In this document: positions 43,063 to 50,159 of the stretch, one piece after another
Position numbering within the stretch: the first letter of the stretch is position 1
Layout: every line of letters starts with the position of its first letter
Assembly (NCBI RefSeq): GCF_009857605.1
Contig: NZ_WWCT01000025.1
Location: 39,524-103,523 of the forward strand
From: Duganella levis
Lineage (GTDB): Bacteria > Pseudomonadota > Gammaproteobacteria > Burkholderiales > Burkholderiaceae_D
Reading direction: 5' to 3'
Length of the DNA: 64,000 nucleotides
Made by a program: the position numbers and the translations under genes
The notes under the pieces: generated by a model
Seen by the model: only the letters and a program-made list of their open reading frames with translations
What the model was told of the DNA's origin: nothing
Database searches by the model: none

Positions 43063-43132
43063 TTGTGGCAAAAATGATGTTGTAGATATAATGCACGCGC
43101 CAATACGTGTATCCTTATAGTCGTCATACAAC
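43063..43132 (+). promoter_or_regulatory. Promoter and half-operators of the galacturonate-locus GntR gene
   Basis: TTGTGG (43063-43068), an 18-bp spacer and TATAAT (43087-43092). The half-site GTTGTA (43079-43084) lies in the spacer, and GTCATACAAC (43123-43132) lies about 25 bp after the predicted start. The latter is identical to one arm of the full palindrome before kdgD, suggesting autoregulation. Confidence 0.55.
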
Positions 43133-43144
43133 AACTCAACCGCC

Positions 43145-43885
43145 ATGAATCAGATCGCATCAGTCCCCGCCGCCGCATTGCCGAAGAAGAAGCACCGCAA
43201 CCTCGCCCAAGGCGTGGTGGAGAGCTTCACCGGCAGCATTCAGGCCGGCACGCTGAAACCGGGCGAAAAACTGCCGACCGAGTCGGTCATCATGGAAATG
43301 CACGGCGTCAGCCGCACCGTGGTGCGCGAGGCCATCTCGCACCTGCAGGCCGCCGGCCTGGTGCAAACCCGCCACGGCATCGGCACCTTTGTGCTGGAGC
43401 CGCAGCCGACCAATATCTTTGCCGCCGATACCATCCGCACCATCGGCGATGTGCTGTCGATCCTGGAGCTGCGCATCAGTCTGGAGACCGAAGCCGCCTG
43501 GCTGGCCGCTAGCCGCCGCACCGACGAGCAGGTAACGCTGATGGACGCCGCGCTGAAGCGCATCGTCGCCGCGCCCAACCGCGCCGTGGCGGTGGAGTCG
43601 GACAAGGCGTTCCACCTGCTGATCGCGCAGGCGACCGGCAACCGTTATTTTGTCGACATCCTCAGCGACCTGGGCAACACCATCATCCCGCGCGCGCGCC
43701 TCGATTCGGAGCAACTGGCGCATGACGACCCGAAAGCCTATCAGGAGCGCGTCAACCGCGAGCATGATGATATTTACCACGCCATCCAGCGCAAGGATGC
43801 CGAAGCGGCGCGGGCCGCCATGCGCACCCACCTCAGCAACAGCCGCGAACGCCTGCGCCGCGCGCAACAAGAGGTGAGCGCTTAG
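43145..43885 (+). CDS. FadR-family GntR transcriptional regulator (galacturonate/glucarate locus 1)
   Basis: 246 aa. The N-terminal winged helix (GTLKPGEKLPTESVIMEMHGVSRTVVREAISHLQAAGLVQTRHGIGTFV) is followed by an FCD effector domain with the metal-binding type RTH (AMRTHLSNSRERL). FCD regulators usually sense sugar acids and repress until ligand binds. It stands upstream of kdgD in the same direction with its own promoter, and the same GTTGTA/TACAAC element is seen at both promoters. Confidence 0.93.
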   Translation: MNQIASVPAAALPKKKHRNLAQGVVESFTGSIQAGTLKPGEKLPTESVIMEMHGVSRTVVREAISHLQAAGLVQTRHGIGTFVLEPQPTNIFAADTIRTIGDVLSILELRISLETEAAWLAASRRTDEQVTLMDAALKRIVAAPNRAVAVESDKAFHLLIAQATGNRYFVDILSDLGNTIIPRARLDSEQLAHDDPKAYQERVNREHDDIYHAIQRKDAEAARAAMRTHLSNSRERLRRAQQEVSA

Positions 43886-43938
43886 CACTTAAATAAGCAA
43901 CACCGAACCCGGCGATTGACAGCTTTACGTGAAATCGC

Positions 43939-43977
43939 TTGCTTCCATCCAGATCTAGTTGTACGATGTCATACAAC
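43939..43977 (+). promoter_or_regulatory. kdgD promoter overlapped by a GntR operator
   Basis: TTGCTT (43939-43944), 17-bp spacer, TACGAT (43962-43967). The palindrome GTTGTACGATGTCATACAAC (43958-43977) covers the -10 and the start site, the position expected for repression. Its right arm recurs exactly at 43123-43132 before the GntR gene. Confidence 0.65.
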
Positions 43978-44028
43978 ACGACGAGATATCGTTCCTCATT
44001 TCACCAGACGTTAATATTGGAGACTGTA

Positions 44029-44940
44029 ATGCAACCGAATGACCTGAAAAAAATCCTTTCCTCCGGCCTGCTGTCGTTCCCTGTAACTGACTTCGACGCG
44101 GAAGGCAACTTCAACAAGTCGACCTACATCAAACGTCTGGAATGGCTGGCTCCATACGGCGCGACCGCGCTGTTCGCCGCCGGCGGCACTGGCGAGTTCT
44201 TCTCGCTGACCCCACAGGAATACCCGGAAATCATCAAGACCGCCGTCGACACCTGCCGTGGCCAGGTGCCGATCCTGGCTGGCGTCGGTGGTCCGACCCG
44301 CGTGGCCGCTGCCTACGCTAAAGAAGCCGAGAAAGCCGGCGCGCAAGGCCTGCTGCTGCTGCCACACTACCTGACCGAAGCGTCGCAAGACGGCCTGATC
44401 GAACACGTGGCCGAAGTCTGCAAAGCCACCAACCTGGGCGTTGTGGTCTACAACCGCGCCAACTGCCGCCTGAGCCCAACCTCGCTGGCGATCCTGGCCG
44501 ACCGTTGCCCTAACCTGATCGGCTTCAAAGACGGTATCGGCGACATCGAACTGATGGTCTCGATCTGGCGCAAAATGGGCGACCGCTTCAGCTACCTGGG
44601 CGGCCTGCCAACTGCGGAAGTGTACGCCGCAGCCTACAAAGCGCTGGGTACTCCGGTGTACTCGTCGGCCGTGTTCAACTTCATGCCGAAACTGGCGATG
44701 GACTTCTACCACGCTGTGGCGTCGGACAACCACGCCGAACAGAACCGCATGATCGACGAATTCTTCCTGCCATACCTGGACATCCGTAACCGCAAAGCCG
44801 GCTACGCTGTGTCGATCGTCAAGGCCGGCGCCAAACTGGCAGGCTACGATGCCGGTCCGGTGCGCGCACCGCTGACCGACCTGAACGCCGAAGAAATCGA
44901 CATGCTGCACAAACTGATGCTCAAGCAAGGCGCGCAGTAA
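44029..44940 (+). CDS. kdgD: 5-dehydro-4-deoxyglucarate dehydratase
   Basis: 303 aa of the DHDPS/NAL aldolase superfamily. It dehydrates and decarboxylates 5-dehydro-4-deoxy-D-glucarate to 2-oxoglutarate semialdehyde. The Schiff-base lysine is in LIGFKDGIGD (Lys167), and the Tyr of the family is in VVVYNRANCRLSP (Tyr141). An in-frame ATG at 43939 would run through the promoter and operator; MQPNDLKKIL at 44029 is the family start. It is followed by a hairpin at 44973-44997 and then the semialdehyde dehydrogenase. Proline codons include 6 CCA of 16, unlike neighbours. Confidence 0.95.
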   Translation: MQPNDLKKILSSGLLSFPVTDFDAEGNFNKSTYIKRLEWLAPYGATALFAAGGTGEFFSLTPQEYPEIIKTAVDTCRGQVPILAGVGGPTRVAAAYAKEAEKAGAQGLLLLPHYLTEASQDGLIEHVAEVCKATNLGVVVYNRANCRLSPTSLAILADRCPNLIGFKDGIGDIELMVSIWRKMGDRFSYLGGLPTAEVYAAAYKALGTPVYSSAVFNFMPKLAMDFYHAVASDNHAEQNRMIDEFFLPYLDIRNRKAGYAVSIVKAGAKLAGYDAGPVRAPLTDLNAEEIDMLHKLMLKQGAQ

Positions 44941-44972
44941 TCGGCTAAGCTATAGCACAATAAGTAAAAATC

Positions 44973-44997
44973 AAAGCGCGGCTTCGTCCGCGCTTTT
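44973..44997 (+). terminator. Intercistronic hairpin between kdgD and the semialdehyde dehydrogenase
   Basis: AAAGCGCGG (44973-44981), loop CTTCGT, CCGCGCTTT (44988-44996), then one more T. Nine perfect base pairs with a short U-stretch. It lies in the middle of the presumed operon and could partly end the kdgD transcript or stabilise its 3' end. Confidence 0.65.
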
Positions 44998-45016
44998 CAC
45001 ACATTAAGGAGTCACC

Positions 45017-46594
45017 ATGCAAGTAGTTGGCGAAATGATTATCGGCCGCACCGCGGTTCAAGGCAAAGAAGGCACCGTCAAGGCGATCGATCCATCGCGT
45101 AACGTGGAAATCGAACCAGCGTTCGGCCTGGCCGGCGCTGCCGACCTGCAACGCGCTGCCGAACTGGCCGACCAGGCGTTCGACATCTACCGCGCCACCG
45201 GCCTGGAAGAGCGCGCCAAATTCCTGGAAACCATCGCTGACCGCATCCTGGATCTGGGCCCGACCCTGATCGAGCGCGCGATGCAGGAAACCGGCCTGCC
45301 GCAAGCCCGCCTGGAAGGCGAGCGCGGTCGTACCGTCGGCCAGCTGCGCCTGTTCGCCAAAGTAGTGCGCGAAGGCCGCTTCCAATCCGCGACGCTGGAC
45401 AGTGCGCTGCCAGACCGCGCACCGGCGCCACGTCCAGACCTGCGCCTGCGCAAGATCGGCCTGGGCCCGGTTGCGGTGTTCGGCGCCTCGAACTTCCCGC
45501 TGGCGTTCTCGGTGGCTGGTGGCGATACCGCCTCGGCACTGGCAGCCGGCTGCCCGGTCATCGTCAAAGCCCACTCGGCTCACCTGGGTACTTCGGAACT
45601 GGTCGGCAAGGCGGTCGCCAAAGCCGCTGAAGAGTGCAATATGCCGGAAGGCGTGTTCTCGATGCTGATCGGCTCGGGCCAGACCATCGGCCAGAACCTG
45701 GTGTCGCATCCAGCCATCAAGGCGGTCGGCTTCACCGGCTCGCGCGCCGGCGGTGTTGCACTGATGCACACTGCGGCTGCCCGCAAGGAACCGATCCCTG
45801 TGTACGCAGAGATGAGCTCGATCAATCCGGTGTTCCTGCTGCCAGGCGCGCTGGACAATCCTAAGCTGCCACAGCAGTTCGCTGATTCGCTGACCCTGGG
45901 CGCCGGCCAGTTCTGCACCAACCCGGGCCTGCTGATCGCGCTGAAATCCGACAAGCTGCAAGCGTTCGTTGACGCCGCTGCCGGCACCATCGGCGCAAAA
46001 GGCGCAGCCACCATGCTGACCCCAGGCATCCACAAAGCCTACGTCAATGGAGTCAAAGGCCTGGCTGGCGTGGACGGCGTGAAGCAAGTTGCCGTTGGCC
46101 AGACCACCGACGCACCATGCGCCGCACAAGCATTCCTGTACCAAGTCGATGCCAAGCGTTTCCTGACCGACGCTGCGCTGGAAGGCGAAATCTTTGGCCC
46201 AACCTCCCTGCTGGTGGTGGCGGACAATGAAGAAGAACTGCTGGCTGTGGCCGAGCATCTGGAAGGCCAGCTGACCGGCGCCGTGCACGCTACCGCCGAC
46301 GACAAGGCGCTGGCCGCCAAACTGCTGCCGGTGCTGGAACGCAAAGTCGGCCGCATCCTGTTTAACGGCTTCGGCACCGGCGTGGAAGTCGCGTACGCCA
46401 TGGTGCACGGCGGCCCGTTCCCATCGACGTCGGACAGCCGTTCGACCTCGGTTGGCGCCTCGGCCATCGACCGCTTCCTGCGTCCAGTGTCGTACCAGGA
46501 CGTGCCAGCCTACCTGCTGCCGGAATCGCTGCAGGACGCTAACCCGCAGAACATCCCGCGCGTGGTGAACGGCGACCTGGTCTGGAACGGCTAA
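45017..46594 (+). CDS. 2-oxoglutarate semialdehyde (2,5-dioxovalerate) dehydrogenase
   Basis: 525 aa, aldehyde dehydrogenase superfamily, KGSADH type. It oxidises the KdgD product to 2-oxoglutarate with NAD(P)+, the last step of oxidative uronic-acid breakdown. Catalytic Cys300 lies in GAGQFCTNPGL, and the cofactor segment includes AVFGASNFPLAFSVAGGD and FTGSRAGG. AAGGAG stands 6 bp before the ATG. It is 76 bp after kdgD and 1 bp before the SMP-30 gene, so it belongs to the same operon. Confidence 0.95.
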   Translation: MQVVGEMIIGRTAVQGKEGTVKAIDPSRNVEIEPAFGLAGAADLQRAAELADQAFDIYRATGLEERAKFLETIADRILDLGPTLIERAMQETGLPQARLEGERGRTVGQLRLFAKVVREGRFQSATLDSALPDRAPAPRPDLRLRKIGLGPVAVFGASNFPLAFSVAGGDTASALAAGCPVIVKAHSAHLGTSELVGKAVAKAAEECNMPEGVFSMLIGSGQTIGQNLVSHPAIKAVGFTGSRAGGVALMHTAAARKEPIPVYAEMSSINPVFLLPGALDNPKLPQQFADSLTLGAGQFCTNPGLLIALKSDKLQAFVDAAAGTIGAKGAATMLTPGIHKAYVNGVKGLAGVDGVKQVAVGQTTDAPCAAQAFLYQVDAKRFLTDAALEGEIFGPTSLLVVADNEEELLAVAEHLEGQLTGAVHATADDKALAAKLLPVLERKVGRILFNGFGTGVEVAYAMVHGGPFPSTSDSRSTSVGASAIDRFLRPVSYQDVPAYLLPESLQDANPQNIPRVVNGDLVWNG

Positions 46595-46595
46595 G

Positions 46596-47474
46596 GTGGA
46601 GCGCGTAAGCGGCGTTTCCTGCACGGTGGGCGAAAGCCCGACGTGGAGCGCGGCGGAATCGGCCTGGTACTGGGTCGATATTCCCGCCAAACGCGTGTGG
46701 CGCATGGAGGCATCCAGCGGCGCCACCCGCTATTGGGACACCGCCGAAATGGCCGCCTGCGTGGCGACCAAGGCCGGCGGCGGCCTGATTGCGGGCATGG
46801 AGACTGGCATCTTCAGCCTGGAGCTGGGCGAGGCGCAAGCCGCGTCGGCGTTCAAGCTGGCGACGCCGGCTTCGGGCCTGGGTGAAGGCATGCGTTTCAA
46901 TGACGGCCGTTGCGACCGTCAGGGCCGTTTCTGGGCCGGCACCATGTTCATGGACATGGGCGCCGCCAAGGCGGTCGGCCAGCTGTATCGCTACGATGCG
47001 GGGCGCGGTATTTCGGCGCCGTTCGTGTCCGAGCTGCTGACGCAGAACGGCACGGCGTTTTCGCCGGATGGCCGCATCATGTACCTGTCGGATTCGCATC
47101 CGCAACGGCGCATGGTGTGGGCGTTTGATTACGACATCGCCGATGGCGTGCCGAGCAACCGCCGCGTGTTCGCCGATATGACGACCTATGCGGGCCGTCC
47201 GGACGGCGCTGCGGTCGATGCCGATGGCTGCTACTGGATCTGCGGTAACGACGGCGGCTGCGTGCTGCGCTTCACGCCGGACGGCAAGCTGGATCGCCGC
47301 ATCGACGTGCCGATGCTGAAGCCATCCATGTGCGCCTTCGGCGGCAAGGATCTGGACACGCTGCTGGTCACCTCCATCGTCTCCGGCAAGCCGGAAGATG
47401 CGGAGTGGGGCGGGGCGGTGGCGCTGCTGCGTCCAGGTGTGAAAGGCGTTGCCGAAACGCCGTTTGGAGCATGA
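46596..47474 (+). CDS. SMP-30/gluconolactonase family sugar-acid lactonase
   Basis: 292 aa, GTG start one base after the dehydrogenase stop. A six-bladed beta-propeller metal-dependent lactonase. Conserved landmarks are GESPTWSAAESAWYWVDI, MRFNDGRCDRQGRFWAGTM (metal and substrate Asn/Asp), FSPDGRIMYLSDS and GRPDGAAVDADGCYW. In this context it most likely opens galactaro-1,4-lactone made by uronate dehydrogenase (62511) to galactarate. An L-arabinono- or gluconolactonase role is the alternative. It overlaps the GH43 gene by 4 bp at ATGA. Confidence 0.9.
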   Translation: MERVSGVSCTVGESPTWSAAESAWYWVDIPAKRVWRMEASSGATRYWDTAEMAACVATKAGGGLIAGMETGIFSLELGEAQAASAFKLATPASGLGEGMRFNDGRCDRQGRFWAGTMFMDMGAAKAVGQLYRYDAGRGISAPFVSELLTQNGTAFSPDGRIMYLSDSHPQRRMVWAFDYDIADGVPSNRRVFADMTTYAGRPDGAAVDADGCYWICGNDGGCVLRFTPDGKLDRRIDVPMLKPSMCAFGGKDLDTLLVTSIVSGKPEDAEWGGAVALLRPGVKGVAETPFGA

Positions 47475-49033
47475 TGATGGGGCGGATACTTTTCAGGTGT
47501 CTGCCCTTTTTCTTTGCGGCCTTGCTGGCCGCATGCGCGACTGCGCCGCGCGAATACACGAATCCCATTATTCACGCCGACTATTCGGACCCGGATGCGA
47601 TCCGCGTCGGCGAGACGTATTACCTGGTTTCTTCCAGCTTCAATAACGCGCCGGGACTGCCGTTGTTGCAGTCGCCGGACATGGTCAACTGGACCCTGGT
47701 CGGTCACGCCTTGCCGCAGCTGGTGCCGCTGGAGGTTTTCGCCAAGCCGCAGCATGGCAAGGGCGTGTGGGCGCCAAGCCTGCGCTACCACGACGGCAAG
47801 TTCTGGATTTTCTATCCCGATCCCGATTTCGGCATCTATGTGATCACGGCGACGTCTTTCGCCGGCCCGTGGACCGCACCGCATCTGCTGGCGGCCGGCA
47901 AAGGGCTGATCGATCCAACGCCGCTGTGGGATGATGACGGCCAGGCCTATCTGCTGCACGCGTGGGCGCGCAGCCGCGCCGGTTTCGCCAACGTGCTGAC
48001 CTTGCGCCGCATGGCGCCGGACGCCAGCCGCCTGCTGGACGACAAAGGCACGGTCATCATCAACGGCGACAAGCTGCCGAAGTACACCACGCTGGAAGGG
48101 CCGAAGTTCTACAAGCGTGACGGCTACTACTACGTGTTTGCCCCGGCCGGCGGCGTGGAAACGGGATGGCAGTCGGTGTTCCGATCGCGCCGTATCGACG
48201 GGCCGTATGAGGACCGCATCGTGCTGGCGCAGGGCGGTTCGTCGGTCAACGGTCCGCATCAGGGCGCGTGGGTGCAGACGCCGCAAGGCGAGGACTGGTT
48301 CATCCATTTCCAGGACAAGCGCGCCTACGGCCGCGTGGTGCATCTGCAGCCGATGACGTGGCGCGATGGCTGGCCGCTGATCGGTGAAGATATCGGCGGC
48401 ACGGCGGGCCAGCCGGTGCTGCGTTATCGCTTGCCGGTGAGCGGACAGGCAGTGGCCGCACCGCCGACCAGTGATGAATTCAAAGGCCCGGCGCTTGGCC
48501 TGCAATGGCAGTGGAATGCGAACTGGCAGCCATCGTGGTACGCGCTGGATGGCGGCAAGCTGCGCCTGTTCGCGCAGCCGCGTGACGGCAATCTGTGGGA
48601 CGTGCCGTCGCTGCTGCTGCAAAAGCTGCCGGCTGAAACCTTCACCGTCGACACCAGGCTGGATGCTGCCGGTCAGGCTGACGGCGGCGTCGCGGGCCTG
48701 GTCATGTACGGCGCCGATTACGCCTGGCTGGGCACGCGCCGTCTCGAAGGCCGCACCCAGCTGGCGCTGGTGAGCTGCTACCAGGCCGACGTCAAATGCC
48801 ACGAGCAGCAGGAGGCGGGTGTGGAACTGCCGTCGCCGCAAGTGTGGCTGCGCATGCAGGTGATCGCCGGCGGCGTCACGCAATTCTCCTACAGCGTGGA
48901 CGGCAAAAAGTACACGCCGATCGGCGCGCAATTCACCGCCAAGATGGGCCGCTGGGTCGGCGCCCAGATGGGCCTCTTCAGCGCCGGCAACGGCGGCCAC
49001 GCCGACATCGACTACTTCCGCGTGACGCCCTGA
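47471..49033 (+). CDS. GH43 family glycosidase, lipoprotein
   Basis: About 520 aa; three ATGs in a row (47471, 47474, 47477) are all possible starts. The signal ends at a lipobox LLAAC (Cys22), so it is an outer-membrane or periplasmic lipoprotein. The five-bladed GH43 domain shows the catalytic set: base Asp in YSDPDAIR, Asp in PTPLWDDDGQAY, acid Glu in TTLEGPKFYKRDGYYYVFAPAGG. The C-terminal beta-sandwich starts near TSDEFKGPALGLQWQWN. The family trims xylose or arabinose from plant polymers, so it probably debranches pectic side chains. It ends the galacturonate operon. Confidence 0.93.
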   Translation: MMMGRILFRCLPFFFAALLAACATAPREYTNPIIHADYSDPDAIRVGETYYLVSSSFNNAPGLPLLQSPDMVNWTLVGHALPQLVPLEVFAKPQHGKGVWAPSLRYHDGKFWIFYPDPDFGIYVITATSFAGPWTAPHLLAAGKGLIDPTPLWDDDGQAYLLHAWARSRAGFANVLTLRRMAPDASRLLDDKGTVIINGDKLPKYTTLEGPKFYKRDGYYYVFAPAGGVETGWQSVFRSRRIDGPYEDRIVLAQGGSSVNGPHQGAWVQTPQGEDWFIHFQDKRAYGRVVHLQPMTWRDGWPLIGEDIGGTAGQPVLRYRLPVSGQAVAAPPTSDEFKGPALGLQWQWNANWQPSWYALDGGKLRLFAQPRDGNLWDVPSLLLQKLPAETFTVDTRLDAAGQADGGVAGLVMYGADYAWLGTRRLEGRTQLALVSCYQADVKCHEQQEAGVELPSPQVWLRMQVIAGGVTQFSYSVDGKKYTPIGAQFTAKMGRWVGAQMGLFSAGNGGHADIDYFRVTP

Positions 49034-49107
49034 TTCGTTTGGCCTGGATCAAACGACCGCAGCGCACCACCGCAGTATAATTTTCCCTCACCATGCGGAG
49101 GTGCATC

Positions 49108-49332
49108 ATGCGAACCATGACGTTGAGTCTGCCAGAAGAAATTGACGACTTCCTTAATACTTTTGCTTGTGAACAGGGGATCAGCAAAGCAAGAGCCATG
49201 AAGGGGGCATTCTCGCTTCTGAAAATTGCCTACGATCAGAAGCAAAAAGGAGATGGTTCATCGCTGGGTTTGGTCCAGCGCATGCCTGACAATTCCTTGC
49301 GTGCTGTTGGTGTGGTGACAGGCGTACGATGA
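49108..49332 (+). CDS. Small protein with ribbon-helix-helix-like N-terminus
   Basis: 74 aa from ATG 49108 (GGAGG at 49097-49101 fits this start; an earlier ATG at 49093 does not). The N-terminus MRTMTLSLPEEIDDFLNTFACEQGISKARAMKGAFSLLKIA reads like a CopG-type ribbon-helix-helix domain (beta strand, helix, helix). The rest is unstructured (QKQKGDGSSLGLVQRMPD). Its stop overlaps the next gene by 4 bp (ATGA). Function unknown; a DNA-binding regulator or antitoxin is conceivable. Confidence 0.65.
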   Translation: MRTMTLSLPEEIDDFLNTFACEQGISKARAMKGAFSLLKIAYDQKQKGDGSSLGLVQRMPDNSLRAVGVVTGVR

Positions 49333-49595
49333 GTACGCCGAGCGAACAAGAAGTCGATCTTTTCAACATCTTTCCGCGATCGCCGGAACCGGCGATTAAT
49401 GAGCGCGATCGGCTCATATTTGCGAAACAGATTACATTGGGATTGGCGCTCATCAGCTCAGTCATCATGGCTGGGTACGCCTGTTACCCTGATAACCAGG
49501 CGCTGGCGGCATTGATCGAAATTATCAAGATCGGGATGCTGCCAATGGCGACGCTGGTGATTTCGTTTTACTTCACCAGCGGCACCAAGAAGTGA
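49329..49595 (+). CDS. Small two-helix membrane protein
   Basis: 88 aa. A hydrophilic N-terminus (PSEQEVDLFNIFPRSPEPAINERDRL) precedes two hydrophobic helices (about residues 34-52 and 65-83) ending FTSGTKK. I do not recognise a family. It is coupled by a 4-bp overlap to the ribbon-helix-helix-like gene, a layout like an operon of regulator plus small membrane effector. Confidence 0.6.
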   Translation: MSTPSEQEVDLFNIFPRSPEPAINERDRLIFAKQITLGLALISSVIMAGYACYPDNQALAALIEIIKIGMLPMATLVISFYFTSGTKK

Positions 49596-50078
49596 TCACT
49601 GCTTCCTCAGCAGCATTTTGAACTGGGTGACCCATTTATCCTTGAGGTACATTTCGTTGACGGCTTCGTAGGCGTCGGGGGCGGTGGTCCAGTGGGCGCG
49701 GTAGGGGAGTTCCTTGCCGCCGGCGATGAAGCGGGTTTCGGGGAAATCGAGGCCTGTATCAGACGGCTTCATGGTGCCGCGGCTGTGGCCTCCGGAGTTT
49801 TCCACGTAGAGGTAGGCTACCTGGCCGGCGGCGGAGTCGTAGTAGTAGAGCGTCTCGCCGACGTAATCGGGCTTGCCGGGCGCACGCACGGTGTGGGTGT
49901 CGCGCAGCGCGTGGCCGTCTAGCAGCCATTGGAAGCAGTGCTCGTCGGTCTGCTTCCCGCCGGGGAATTCGCCTTTCCAGCAATGGCCGGCCAGGAAGGC
50001 CATCGGCTTCAGCGCCTCATTCGGCGCGGCTTGCGCGGCGGCGGCCGCAGACAATAACAGCACGGGCAGGAATCGCAT
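49596..50078 (-). CDS. Exported protein of unknown function
   Basis: 160 aa. A signal peptide MRFLPVLLLSAAAAAQA precedes a domain beginning PMAFLAGHCWKGEFPGGKQTDEHCFQWLLDGHALRD. This resembles the short lipocalin-like DUF1579/DUF6265-type proteins, but the match is only by pattern. Two Cys (GHCW and EHCFQ) might pair. It stands convergent to the small membrane-protein gene and 81 bp downstream of the pectinesterase gene on the same strand, so it could be the last gene of the pectin operon or independent. Confidence 0.6.
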   Translation of the reverse strand: MRFLPVLLLSAAAAAQAAPNEALKPMAFLAGHCWKGEFPGGKQTDEHCFQWLLDGHALRDTHTVRAPGKPDYVGETLYYYDSAAGQVAYLYVENSGGHSRGTMKPSDTGLDFPETRFIAGGKELPYRAHWTTAPDAYEAVNEMYLKDKWVTQFKMLLRKQ

Positions 50079-50159
50079 GACGGACCTCCTTGAGTGTGAG
50101 GCCAGTATATGCCAACGCCAACACGCTGCGGTTGCGGCGATGCGACGCTCGTCAGCGCA

